Below are positions 7,529-15,599 of a stretch of DNA of 31,585 nucleotides, in pieces. A program made the position numbers and the translations under genes. Below the pieces are notes generated by a model that was not told the origin of the DNA, did not search any database, and was given only the letters and a program-made list of their open reading frames with translations. The first letter of the stretch is position 1; each line of letters begins with the position of its first letter. Source of the DNA: Microbacterium sp. (lineage in GTDB: Bacteria > Actinomycetota > Actinomycetes > Actinomycetales > Microbacteriaceae); contig NZ_QFPF01000023.1 in NCBI RefSeq assembly GCF_003248605.1, forward strand, positions 1-31,585. Direction: 5' to 3'.

Positions 7529-7930
7529 GTGACCGACATCGACTGGGACGAGCTGCGCGCCGTCGCCACCGACGCCATGACGCGGGCGTACGCGCCGTAC
7601 TCGCGGTATCGCGTGGGCGCTGCCGCGCTCGTGAGCGACGGCCGGATCGTGGCGGGCTGCAACGTCGAGAACGCCTCCTACGGCGTGGGGCTGTGCGCCG
7701 AGTGCGCGCTCGTCGGCGACCTGCACATGTCCGGGGGCGGTCAGCTGGTCGCGTTCGTCTGCGTGAACAACGACGGGCACACGATCATGCCGTGCGGTCG
7801 CTGCCGACATCTCCTGTTCGAGCATTCCCTGCCGGGCATGCTGCTCGAGACGGTCTCCGGCATCCGCACGATCGACGAGGTGCTGCCCGACGCCTTCGGC
7901 CCGCGCGACCTCGAAGAGGCCGCACGATGA
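7529..7930 (+). CDS. cdd: Cytidine deaminase
   Basis: The 133-aa protein has the zinc and catalytic motifs of the small tetrameric cytidine deaminases: LCAECA (Cys ligand plus catalytic Glu) and PCGRC (two Cys ligands). It also has the substrate-binding region CNVENASYG and the N-terminal APYSRYRVGAA. It converts cytidine and deoxycytidine to uridine and deoxyuridine. The GTG at 7529 is preferred to the GTG at 7523 because AAGGGG ends 5 nt before it. It follows permease 2 by 2 nt and overlaps deoA (ATGA), so transport and deamination are one transcription unit. Confidence 0.95.
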   Translation: MTDIDWDELRAVATDAMTRAYAPYSRYRVGAAALVSDGRIVAGCNVENASYGVGLCAECALVGDLHMSGGGQLVAFVCVNNDGHTIMPCGRCRHLLFEHSLPGMLLETVSGIRTIDEVLPDAFGPRDLEEAAR

Positions 7931-9246
7931 CGAACGCCGAGGCGGCAGCATCCTCTGTCGAGCCCTTCGACGCGGTCGATGTCATCCGCGCGCAGCGCGA
8001 CGGGCGGGGCGTCGACCCGGACGCGCTGCGATGGATGGTCGATGCCTACACGCGCGGCTACGTCTCGGACGCGCAGATGTCGGCGTTCGCGATGGCGGTG
8101 CTGCTGAACGGGATGGGGCGCGAGCAGATCCGGGTGCTGACCGACGCGATGATCGCATCCGGTGAGCGGATGAGCTTCGCCGACCTCGGCAAGCGCACGG
8201 TCGACAAGCACTCGACGGGCGGAGTGGGCGACAAGATCACGCTGCCGCTGGCTCCGCTGGTCGCCTCCTTCGGCGTCGCGGTGCCGCAGCTGTCGGGGCG
8301 GGGGCTCGGGCACACGGGCGGCACGCTCGACAAGCTCGAGTCCATTCCCGGTTGGCGAGCCTCGCTCACCAACGCCCAGATGACCGCCCAGCTGAAGGGC
8401 GTCGGAGCCGTGGTGTGTGCCGCGGGTACGGGGCTCGCGCCCGCCGACAAGAAGCTCTACGCGCTGCGCGATGTCACGGGCACGGTCGAGGCGATCCCCC
8501 TGATCGCCTCGAGCATCATGTCGAAGAAGATCGCCGAGGGCACCGACGCGCTGGTGCTCGACGTCAAGTTCGGCTCCGGGGCGTTCATGCGCGAGCTCGA
8601 TCAGGCGCGGGAGCTCGCCCGCACGATGGTCGCGCTCGGCGAGGACTCGGGGGTCGCCACGACCGCGCTCATCACCGGCATGCACACACCGCTGGGGCTT
8701 GCGATCGGCAATGCCAACGAGGTGCGCGAGTCGGTCGAGGTCCTCGCAGGCGGCGGCCCGGCCGACGTCGTGGAGCTGACGCTGGCGCTGGCCCGCGAGA
8801 TGCTGGCGCTGGCGGGTCTGCCCGACGCCGACGTCGAAGCGGCGCTCGCCGACGGGCGGGCGATGGACACCTGGCGCGCCATGATCCGTGCGCAGGGCGG
8901 AGATCCCGATGCTCCGCTGCCCGAGGCGCCCGAGACCCTCACGGTCACCGCGCCCGCCGACGGGCTGATCACGCAGATGGAGGCGCTGCCCTTCGGCATC
9001 GCCGCCTGGCGACTGGGCGCCGGCCGCGCCCGGGCCGAAGATCCCGTCATCCACTCGGCGGGCATCGACCTGCACGTCAAGCCTGGCGACGCGGTGCGCG
9101 CCGGTCAACCGGTGTTCACCCTGCTGGCCGAGGATGAGGCCCGCTTCGCCCGCGCGCTCGACGCGCTGGAGGGCGCGTGGCAGATCGGCGACGACGTGCA
9201 GGCCGAAGCCGCCGGCCCCCGCGTCGTCGAGCGCATCACGGCCTGA
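7927..9246 (+). CDS. deoA: Thymidine phosphorylase
   Basis: The 439-aa protein belongs to the pyrimidine nucleoside phosphorylase family. Visible motifs are DKHSTGGVGDK (phosphate/substrate loop), SGRGLGHTGGTLDKLE (family signature), LYALRDVTGTVE and SSIMSKKIAEG. The C-terminal PYNP domain follows (about 340-430). It splits thymidine or deoxyuridine with phosphate into base and deoxyribose-1-phosphate. The ATG at 7927 overlaps the cdd stop. Length and motifs are normal. It acts directly on the deoxyuridine that Cdd makes. Confidence 0.95.
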   Translation: MTNAEAAASSVEPFDAVDVIRAQRDGRGVDPDALRWMVDAYTRGYVSDAQMSAFAMAVLLNGMGREQIRVLTDAMIASGERMSFADLGKRTVDKHSTGGVGDKITLPLAPLVASFGVAVPQLSGRGLGHTGGTLDKLESIPGWRASLTNAQMTAQLKGVGAVVCAAGTGLAPADKKLYALRDVTGTVEAIPLIASSIMSKKIAEGTDALVLDVKFGSGAFMRELDQARELARTMVALGEDSGVATTALITGMHTPLGLAIGNANEVRESVEVLAGGGPADVVELTLALAREMLALAGLPDADVEAALADGRAMDTWRAMIRAQGGDPDAPLPEAPETLTVTAPADGLITQMEALPFGIAAWRLGAGRARAEDPVIHSAGIDLHVKPGDAVRAGQPVFTLLAEDEARFARALDALEGAWQIGDDVQAEAAGPRVVERITA

Positions 9247-9308
9247 ACCCCCGGCATCCCGCTTCGCCCCACCGCCCCACCCGCACCACCCTCCCGAAAG
9301 GCGCACCC

Positions 9309-10424
9309 ATGAGCATGCAACCCGGCGACGATTTCACCCTGCAGGGCGTGTCGGTGCGCTCGCTGCCCAAGGTGAGCCTGCACGACCATCTCGACGGGGC
9401 GCTGCGTCCTGGGACGATCCTCGAGTTGGCGGATGCCGCGGGCGTCGAGGTGCCGGCCTCCGATGCCGGCGCTCTCGGCGCGTGGTTCGCCGACCGCAGC
9501 GACTCGGGTTCGCTCGTGGAGTATCTGAAGACGTTCGACGTCACGACCTCCGTCATGCAGACCGCCGAGGGTCTGACGCGTGTCGCGCGCGAGTTCGTCG
9601 AGGACCTCGCCGCCGACGGCGTGATCTACGGCGAGGTGCGCTGGGCGCCCGAGCAGCACCTGGCGGGCGGACTCAGCCTCGACGACGCGGTCGAGGCCGT
9701 GCAGGCCGGGATCGAGGAGGGTGAGGACTCCGCCGACGCGGATGGCCGCAGCATCCGTGTGGGTCAGTTGATCACGGCCATGCGTCACACCGATCGCTCG
9801 CTCGAGATCGCGGAGCTCGCCGTGCGGCATCGTGAGCAGGGGGCCGTCGGCTTCGACATCGCGGGGCCGGAGGACGGCTTCGCGCCCTCCCTCCACCGCA
9901 AGGCCTTCGACTACCTGGCTTCGGAGTTCTTCCCCGTGACCGTGCACGCGGGCGAGGCCGCGGGGCTGGACTCGATCCGGTCGGCGCTGATCGACGGTCG
10001 CGCGCTGCGGCTCGGGTATGGCGTGCGCCTCGCGTCGGATCTCGACGTCGTCTCGCGCTCGGGCGACGAGGTGCTGGTGAAGTTCGGGTCGCTGGCGCGC
10101 TGGGTGCGCGACCGCGAGATTCCGCTCGAGCTCTCGCCCTCGTCGAACCTGCAGACGGGAGCGATCGAGGCGTGGGGCGAGGACCTCTCGGATCACCCGT
10201 TCGACCTTCTGTACCAGCTCGGATTCTCGGTCACGGTCAACGTCGACAACCGCCTCATGAGCAACACGTCGCTGACGAAGGAGCTCGCGCTCCTCGCCCG
10301 CGCGTTCGAGTACGACCTCGAGGACCTGCAGACCTTCCAGCTCAACGCCGCCGCGGGCGCGTTCCTCACGATCGAGGAGCGCGAGGAGCTCATCGAGCTG
10401 ATCGCCGAGGGCTTCGACGTCTGA
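9309..10424 (+). CDS. add: Adenosine deaminase with an active-site His replaced by Tyr
   Basis: The 371-aa protein matches bacterial/actinobacterial adenosine deaminases, which convert adenosine to inosine. It has the metal-binding HDH in LHDHLDGALRP (about 24-26), the HAGEAAG motif with the metal His and catalytic Glu, and the metal Asp in NVDNRLMS. The ATG at 9309 is supported by GAAAGG 8 nt upstream. The normally invariant His of the LGHG motif (His238 in mouse enzyme numbering) is Tyr237 here: codon TAT at 10017-10019 in LGYGVRL. A single C-to-T change from CAT would do this. Because that His helps activate the zinc-bound water, the enzyme may be weak or altered. It is 62 nt after deoA and ends the cluster at a palindrome. 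Confidence 0.93.
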   Translation: MSMQPGDDFTLQGVSVRSLPKVSLHDHLDGALRPGTILELADAAGVEVPASDAGALGAWFADRSDSGSLVEYLKTFDVTTSVMQTAEGLTRVAREFVEDLAADGVIYGEVRWAPEQHLAGGLSLDDAVEAVQAGIEEGEDSADADGRSIRVGQLITAMRHTDRSLEIAELAVRHREQGAVGFDIAGPEDGFAPSLHRKAFDYLASEFFPVTVHAGEAAGLDSIRSALIDGRALRLGYGVRLASDLDVVSRSGDEVLVKFGSLARWVRDREIPLELSPSSNLQTGAIEAWGEDLSDHPFDLLYQLGFSVTVNVDNRLMSNTSLTKELALLARAFEYDLEDLQTFQLNAAAGAFLTIEEREELIELIAEGFDV

Positions 10425-10433
10425 GGCCCGTCG

Positions 10434-10502
10434 TTCGGCCCGCGCCGCCCGGTCCGGACCGCCCGGGCGCCCGGCCCGCCCCGGCCGGTCCGGCCCGCGC
10501 CG
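10434..10502. repeat. Extremely G+C-rich simple-sequence segment after add
   Basis: The stretch is almost pure G+C with short direct repeats (CCGGTCCGG twice, CCCGCGCCGC twice). It contains no gene that I can support. It joins the add stop codon to the palindrome at 10503-10569. Confidence 0.5.
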
Positions 10503-10569
10503 CGAACCCACATTTTTGCAGCGAGCCACCATCCGACGTATGTGGGTTCGCTGCAAAAGTGTGGGTTCG
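10503..10569. terminator. Large palindrome at the convergent add/iron-transport junction
   Basis: A 22-nt arm (10503-10524, containing CGAACCCACA and TTTTTGCAGCGA) is matched by 10548-10569 with one mismatch. The hairpin would have a 23-nt loop. The T and A runs near the arms make it usable as a terminator from both sides. The decamer TGTGGGTTCG occurs again inside the loop (10541-10550) as well as at the right end, so the element looks assembled from repeats. It lies between two genes that end facing each other. Confidence 0.65.
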
Positions 10570-10595
10570 GGGCCCAGGCGCCCCCGGGCCGCGCG

Positions 10596-11393
10596 TCAGC
10601 TGTGGTGGCGCCCGCGGGGGAGCACGAGCGGGGTGCCCGAGACCGGGTCGGGGATCACCTCGCACTCGAGCGCGAACACCTCGCGCACGATCGGGGGCGT
10701 GATGACGTCGGCGGGCCTGCCGGCGGCGTGGATGCTGCCACCACGCACCGCGACGAGCTGATCGGCGTAGCGCGCGGCCATGTTCAGATCGTGCAGCACC
10801 ATCACAATCGTGGTGCCGCGCGCTCTATTGAGGTCGGTGAGCAGATCGAGCACCTCGATCTGGTGCGTCACGTCGAGGAACGTGGTCGGTTCGTCGAGCA
10901 GCAGGATGTCGGTCTCCTGGGCGAGCGCCATGGCGATCCACACGCGCTGACGCTGGCCTCCGGAGAGCTCGTCGACCGCGCGGTCGGCGAGGTCGGCGAT
11001 GCCGGTGGCATCGAGCGCATCCGCGACGGCTGTGTAGTCTGCCGCGCTCCACCGCGCGAGGAACCGCTGGTGCGGGTGCCGGCCGCGGCCGACGAGGTCG
11101 GCGACGACGATGCCCTCCGGCGCCGTCGGGCTCTGCGGCAGCAGTCCGAGCCGGCGGGCGACATCGCGCGAGGGCAGCCGGTGGATCTCGTCGCCGTCGA
11201 GCAGCACGGCGCCGGCCTTGGGCTTGAGCAGCCGCGCCAGCGCCCGCAGAACGGTCGACTTGCCGCAGCCGTTGGCGCCCACGATGGCGGTGATCTCACC
11301 GGCGGGCACCGTGAGGTCGAGTTCGCGCACGACCTCACGGTCTCCGTAGGCGAGGGTGATGCCCCGTGCCGCCAGGCGATGATGATCGGTCAC
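10596..11393 (-). CDS. Iron-siderophore ABC transporter ATP-binding protein (FecE/FepC-like)
   Basis: The 265-aa single-domain ATPase has Walker [10 protein letters not shown] (39-47), signature LSGGQRQRV (143-151), Walker [13 protein letters not shown] (163-174) and the switch His in MVLHDLN. The DEPTTFLD and LPQSP motifs are typical of the iron-chelate/B12 (FecE/BtuD) group. The GTG at 11393 overlaps the stop of the permease upstream (GTGA); a much longer open frame upstream is only a shadow of that permease. It is the last gene of the iron uptake operon and would drive siderophore import. Substrate is inferred from the DtxR-like boxes and the siderophore-interacting protein nearby. Confidence 0.93.
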   Translation of the reverse strand: MTDHHRLAARGITLAYGDREVVRELDLTVPAGEITAIVGANGCGKSTVLRALARLLKPKAGAVLLDGDEIHRLPSRDVARRLGLLPQSPTAPEGIVVADLVGRGRHPHQRFLARWSAADYTAVADALDATGIADLADRAVDELSGGQRQRVWIAMALAQETDILLLDEPTTFLDVTHQIEVLDLLTDLNRARGTTIVMVLHDLNMAARYADQLVAVRGGSIHAAGRPADVITPPIVREVFALECEVIPDPVSGTPLVLPRGRHHS

Positions 11394-12415
11394 AGGGAGC
11401 CTCCCGCGCGATTGGTCCGGACGAGCAGATAGACGAGGTAGGGGGCGCCGAGCACGCCCGTGATGACGCCGACGGGGTACCGCGTGCCGAAGGCGAACTG
11501 CCCGACGAGGTCGGCGACGAGCACGAGCAGCGCGCCGACCAGTCCCGCCGGCAGCAGGAGCGATCCACCGGGTCCGACCAGGCGCGCCGCGATCGGTCCC
11601 GCCATGAAGGCCACGAAGGCGATCGGCCCGCTCGCGGCGGTCGCGAAGGCGAGTAGCGTCACGGCGGCGAGGATCATCACGACGCGCGTGAGGTCGGTGC
11701 GCACGCCCAGCGCCTGGGCGGAGTCGTCGCCGAGGCTCAGCGCCGCGAAGGCCCGCGATCGGCTGATCAGCAGCGGGCCGAGGACGAGCACGACGAGCAG
11801 CACGGGCAGCACGCGCTCCCAGGTGGCGCCGCTCAGGCTTCCCGTGAGCCATTGCATGGCCGTCTGCAGGTCCCACGCGGCGGCGCGCGAGAGCAGATAG
11901 GTGATGAGGCTGTCGAGCATCGCGCCCACGCCGATGCCGATGAGGATCAAGCGCGTGCCCGCGAACCCCGCCTTGTACGAGAGCAGGTAGATCGCCCCGG
12001 CGGTGACGAGCGCCGCGACGAGGGCGAAGATCGACACCGACTGCTCGCCGAGACCGAGGGTCACCCCCGCGAAGACCGCCGCCGCACTCGCGCCGGCGCT
12101 GATGCCGATGACATCGGGGGAGGCGAGCGGGTTGCGCAGCAGGGTCTGGAACGTCACGCCCGCCAGTCCGAACGCGAAGCCCGTGAGCAGGCCGAGGGTC
12201 GCGCGGGGCAGACGCAGCGTGCCGACCGTGAACGAGGCGCCGGGGACCTGCTGGCCGAGGATCACGTCGACCACCTCGGCGGGCCCGTAGAAGGTCTGCC
12301 CGACCATGAGGGTCACGGCGTATGCCGCGACGACGGTGATCGCGAGCATCGCGATCACGCGACCGCGATGCCGGGCGCGGGCGCGCCGGCCCGTGACGAT
12401 GGTCTGCAGGGTCAT
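11390..12415 (-). CDS. Iron-siderophore ABC transporter permease (FecD-like)
   Basis: The 341-aa protein has about nine or ten hydrophobic segments. It has FecCD-family motifs, including [38 protein letters not shown] and [19 protein letters not shown]. Its ATG overlaps the stop of the partner permease (ATGA) and its stop overlaps the start of the ATPase, so the three are translationally coupled. It forms half of the membrane channel. The ligand is not identifiable from sequence alone. Confidence 0.92.
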   Translation of the reverse strand: MTLQTIVTGRRARARHRGRVIAMLAITVVAAYAVTLMVGQTFYGPAEVVDVILGQQVPGASFTVGTLRLPRATLGLLTGFAFGLAGVTFQTLLRNPLASPDVIGISAGASAAAVFAGVTLGLGEQSVSIFALVAALVTAGAIYLLSYKAGFAGTRLILIGIGVGAMLDSLITYLLSRAAAWDLQTAMQWLTGSLSGATWERVLPVLLVVLVLGPLLISRSRAFAALSLGDDSAQALGVRTDLTRVVMILAAVTLLAFATAASGPIAFVAFMAGPIAARLVGPGGSLLLPAGLVGALLVLVADLVGQFAFGTRYPVGVITGVLGAPYLVYLLVRTNRAGGSL

Positions 12416-13458
12416 AGCTCGCGCACCCTCTGTCGGCGGACGATCCAGATGAAGACGGGGGCGCCGATGAAGGCCGTCACGATGCCGACGTCGATCTCCT
12501 CGGGGCGGGTGATGATGCGGCCCACGATGTCGGCGAGCGTGAGCAGCGCCGCTCCTGTCACGGCGGAGAAAGGCAGGAGCCAGCGATGGTCACTGCCCAC
12601 CAGCATCCGGCACAGGTGCGGCACGACGAGACCGACGAAGCCGATGGGGCCCGCGATCGCGGTGGCGGCGCCCGCGAGGATGACGGCGCCCACGGCGGCG
12701 ATCAGCCGGGTGGTGCCCACACGCACGCCGAGGCCCGCGGCCATGTCGTCGCCCAGCGCGAGCGAGTTCATGCCGCGGGCGCTCGCGACGCAGATCAGGG
12801 CGCCGAGGGCGAGGAAGGGCGCAACGATGAGGATGCGGTCCCAGCTCGCGCCGCCGACCCCGCCGATCTGCCAGAAGCGGAAGGTTTCGAGGATGTCGAC
12901 GCGGGGGAGCAGGATCGCGCTGACGAGCGAGGTGAATGCAGCCGACGACGCTGCTCCCGCGAGGGCGAGCTTCAGTGGTGTGGCCCCGCCCCGCCCCATC
13001 GAGCCCACGGCGTAGACGAAGGCTGCAGCCCCCGCCGCGCCCAGGGTCGCGACGCCGATGTAGGCGTACGGGCTGCTCAAGCCGAAGAACGCGATGCCGA
13101 TGACGACCGCGAGGGCGGCGCCCGAACTGACGCCGAGGATGCCCGGATCGGCGAGGGGATTTCGCGTGACGGCCTGCATCGCGGCTCCCGAGAGGGCGAG
13201 CGCGGCACCGACGAGCATCGCCAGCACGGTGCGCGGCATGCGCAGTGTGACGGCGGCCTGACCGATGCCGTCGGCGTCGCCGGCGAGTGCCGCGAGGATC
13301 TCGGCGATCGAGACATCGCGCACGCCGAAGGCGATGGATGCCGCGAACAGCACCGCGAGCACCCCGATGCCCGTCGCCAGCCACGCGAGGCGGACGGCCG
13401 TCGGACGCCGCAGCGCGGCGGAATCCGACGACCGTCCGAGAGCTGTCGCTGTGCTCAA
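12412..13458 (-). CDS. Iron-siderophore ABC transporter permease (FecC-like)
   Basis: The 348-aa FecCD-family permease contains [38 protein letters not shown] and [19 protein letters not shown]. Together with the next gene it builds the heterodimeric channel. The TTG at 13458 is chosen as start because it overlaps the TGA of the binding-protein gene (TTGA), copying the coupling seen at the other junctions, and because AGGACGG precedes it. An ATG further upstream (13512) would lie inside the preceding gene. The first 30 residues are polar, then membrane segments begin. Confidence 0.9.
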   Translation of the reverse strand: MSTATALGRSSDSAALRRPTAVRLAWLATGIGVLAVLFAASIAFGVRDVSIAEILAALAGDADGIGQAAVTLRMPRTVLAMLVGAALALSGAAMQAVTRNPLADPGILGVSSGAALAVVIGIAFFGLSSPYAYIGVATLGAAGAAAFVYAVGSMGRGGATPLKLALAGAASSAAFTSLVSAILLPRVDILETFRFWQIGGVGGASWDRILIVAPFLALGALICVASARGMNSLALGDDMAAGLGVRVGTTRLIAAVGAVILAGAATAIAGPIGFVGLVVPHLCRMLVGSDHRWLLPFSAVTGAALLTLADIVGRIITRPEEIDVGIVTAFIGAPVFIWIVRRQRVREL

Positions 13459-14498
13459 CCGTCCTGAGGCAGCGCGGCTGCCAGCAGCGCGAAGTACTCC
13501 TCGACGCCCCACGAGATGGACAGGGGCGACGGGTTGGCCGACGCGGCGAGCGGGGTGGAGTTCTCGAGAACCGCGATGTTGCCGCCGGCGATCGCGGGGA
13601 TCTGCGAGAGGAGCGGATCGGCCTGAAGCGCCGCGACGAAGGCGCCGTCGGCGTCGCCGTACGTGACGAAGACGTCGACGTCGGCGAACCGGTCGGCCTC
13701 TTCGGCGCTCACCTGGACGTAGAACTCCTCGGTGCCCGCCGACTCCTCCGCGACGATCTCGGGCGCGGGCAGGCCCACGGACTCGAGGAAGCCGGGCCGG
13801 GTGTCATGGCTGGTGTAGAAGCCGACCTGGCTCATGTCGGTCGGGTCGATGTACGAGAAGAGCACCTTCTTGCCCTCGAGCGCCGAGTTGGCGGCGAGCG
13901 CGTCGGTGATCTCAGCATCGAGGTCGGCGACCAGCTGCTCGCCCTCGTCGGCGAGACCGAGCGCCGCGGAGTTGAGCAGGATCATGTCCTCGAGCGAGGT
14001 TCCCCACGCGATCTCGGGGTAGGCCACGACGGGGGCGATCTGCGACAGCGTGTCGTAGTCCTCCTGTGTCAGGCCCGAGTAGGCCGCGAGGATGACGTCG
14101 GGCTGGGTATCGGCGACCGCCTCGAAGTCGATGCCGTCGGTCTCATCGAACAGCACGGGCGTCTCGGCGCCGAGCTCGTCGAGCTTGTCTTCGACCCAGG
14201 GCAGGACACCGTTGTCGTCGTCGTCGCCCCACGTCGCCTTGCTCATGCCGACGGGCACGATCCCCAGAGCGAGGGGAACCTCGTGGTTGGACCAGGCGAC
14301 GGTCGCGACGCGTTCGGGCTGCTCCTCGATGACGGTCTCGCCGTAGACATGCTCGATCGTCACGGGGAAGCCGGACCCGGAGGTGGCGGGGCTCTCCTCG
14401 GAGGTCTCGGTGCCGGCGGGGGTCGAGCAGGCGGACAGGGCGAGGGCTGCGGTCGCGGCGACGGCGAGCGGCAGCGCGCGGCGGCGGAGTGCGGACAT
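13455..14498 (-). CDS. Iron-siderophore substrate-binding lipoprotein
   Basis: The 347-aa protein has a lipoprotein signal (RRRALPL, hydrophobic core, lipobox LSAC near residue 20). It then has a class III binding-protein fold with the FecB/FhuD-type opening PERVATVAWSNHEVPLALG and QPDVILAAYSGLT. The ATG at 14498 has GAAGGA six nt upstream; an upstream ATG (14546) would start inside the iron box. It is the first gene of the transport operon, 40 nt after a DtxR-like box. It should bind ferric siderophore outside the membrane and pass it to the FecCD permeases. Confidence 0.92.
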   Translation of the reverse strand: MSALRRRALPLAVAATAALALSACSTPAGTETSEESPATSGSGFPVTIEHVYGETVIEEQPERVATVAWSNHEVPLALGIVPVGMSKATWGDDDDNGVLPWVEDKLDELGAETPVLFDETDGIDFEAVADTQPDVILAAYSGLTQEDYDTLSQIAPVVAYPEIAWGTSLEDMILLNSAALGLADEGEQLVADLDAEITDALAANSALEGKKVLFSYIDPTDMSQVGFYTSHDTRPGFLESVGLPAPEIVAEESAGTEEFYVQVSAEEADRFADVDVFVTYGDADGAFVAALQADPLLSQIPAIAGGNIAVLENSTPLAASANPSPLSISWGVEEYFALLAAALPQDG

Positions 14499-14538
14499 GG
14501 TTGATCCTTCGGGATGCAGGGGGTGGGCGCCTGATTGC

Positions 14539-14557
14539 TTAGGCAAGGCTAACCATA
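14539..14557 (-). promoter_or_regulatory. DtxR/IdeR-type iron box before the siderophore transport operon
   Basis: TTAGGCAAGGCTAACCATA matches the 19-bp DtxR consensus (TTAGGTTAGGCTAACCTAA) at 15 of 19 positions by eye. Read on the minus strand it contains TAGCCT, a possible -10 hexamer, so an iron-loaded repressor would cover the promoter. Expected behaviour is repression by Fe(II)-DtxR/IdeR and induction when iron is scarce. Confidence 0.75.
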
Positions 14558-14586
14558 CCTCACCCGTCGTGTCGTGTTGCGGCGCG

Positions 14587-15522
14587 TTACGTCATCTCGG
14601 GTCGTCCGGCGCGCCAGTAGCCCATGAAAGCGACGGAGTGGCGATCGACGCCCTTCTCCGACACGAGGAACCGGCGCAGCTCCTTGATGGGCGAAGCCTC
14701 GCCCGCGAGCCAGGCGAAGAAGGGGGCGTGCCCGAGCGGATTGCCCGCCAGATCGTGGGGCACCTCCCAGAGCATGACCTGGTCGATGTCGACGTCCTCG
14801 ATCTCCTGTGCGCCGCCGCCGGGTGCGGCGCTCAAGAGGCTGGCGGCGGCCTCGCGGACGGTGGGCACGAGCCGTGAGCCGACGGGATCCGCGCCGCGGG
14901 CCACGACGATGAGCCGCACGCCCTCGGGCGGCGCGCTGATCGCTGCCGCGTCTTCCGGGTGCGGCACCTCGACGATCGCCGTGCCCCGCACCTCGGGACC
15001 CAGACGCTCGAAGATGCCCGAGACGGCGGGCAGCGCGGTCTCGTCGGCCGCGATCAGGATGCGGCGCGCCTCGGCGGGCGGGCGCCAGTCGACGCCGCCG
15101 TGGAAATCTCCCTCGAAGCCCGTGTGGGGCACGCACACGATGAGCTCGTCGCCGGGGCGTGCATCGAGCGCCCAGGCGGATGCGGGCCCGATACGCCCGT
15201 GCAGCGCGATGTCGACGTCGAACTCCGCCGCCTCGGGTCGAACTTCGCGGACCGTGTAGGTGCGCATGACAGGGCGCACGGAGTTGTCGAGCTGCCGCCA
15301 CGCCAGGTACCAGTCATCGCCCGGAGGCATCGCATCCAGTCCCACCCCGGGCACGGGGAAGAGGATCTTGAAGCGCTGATCGAGCCGGTTGTCGGCGACG
15401 GTCGAGATCTCGGGGCCCGTCAGGGTGAACCGTCGGAACGTCGGGCTCAGCGTCTCGATGCGCGCGACGGTGGCGCGCATGGGCACGTGCGCGATGTGCG
15501 GGGAGCGGGTCTGAGTGAACAC
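14587..15522 (-). CDS. Siderophore-interacting protein (FAD-dependent ferric reductase family)
   Basis: The 311-aa protein has the SIP/ViuB family architecture. The N-terminal FAD-binding domain has RTYTVRE, the R-x-Y-T flavin motif (near 95-101), and the C-terminal NAD(P)H-binding domain ends in GYWRAGRPEM. Such proteins reduce and release iron from imported ferric siderophores in the cytoplasm. The GTG at 15522 is chosen because a DtxR-like box with an internal -10 (TAGCCT) ends directly before it, suggesting a leaderless transcript; an ATG at 15480 is the alternative. It lies upstream of the transport operon in the same direction, but each unit has its own iron box. Confidence 0.9.
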   Translation of the reverse strand: MFTQTRSPHIAHVPMRATVARIETLSPTFRRFTLTGPEISTVADNRLDQRFKILFPVPGVGLDAMPPGDDWYLAWRQLDNSVRPVMRTYTVREVRPEAAEFDVDIALHGRIGPASAWALDARPGDELIVCVPHTGFEGDFHGGVDWRPPAEARRILIAADETALPAVSGIFERLGPEVRGTAIVEVPHPEDAAAISAPPEGVRLIVVARGADPVGSRLVPTVREAAASLLSAAPGGGAQEIEDVDIDQVMLWEVPHDLAGNPLGHAPFFAWLAGEASPIKELRRFLVSEKGVDRHSVAFMGYWRAGRPEMT

Positions 15523-15541
15523 TTAGGCGAGGCTAACCGAA
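15523..15541 (-). promoter_or_regulatory. DtxR/IdeR-type iron box abutting the siderophore-interacting protein gene
   Basis: TTAGGCGAGGCTAACCGAA matches the DtxR consensus at 16 of 19 positions. It ends exactly at the GTG start codon (15522). On the minus strand TAGCCT (15535-15530) lies 7 nt before the GTG and can serve as the -10 of a leaderless promoter, entirely inside the operator. Iron-dependent repression is expected. Confidence 0.8.
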
Positions 15542-15599
15542 CCTGGCAGCATCCGCCACTCCGGCACCCTCGCAACGCCCGGCCTCGCGGGCGCCCGAA

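Noticed and set aside
9177..9308. Upstream extension of adenosine deaminase into deoA
   Set aside because: The ATG at 9309 has a good ribosome binding site and matches family N-termini; the extension is basic, low-complexity sequence in the deoA shadow frame.
11852..13015. Very long plus-strand frames opposite the iron, mannitol, ptsI and mutase genes
   Set aside because: They are antisense shadows of well-supported genes, rich in Arg/Gly/Ala/His/Asp and lacking any recognisable domain.
13559..13570. 12-bp palindrome GTTCTCGAGAAC
   Set aside because: It lies inside the coding region of the siderophore-binding lipoprotein and resembles the sdh/manC dyad only in its TCTCGA/TCGAGA core. Probably chance.
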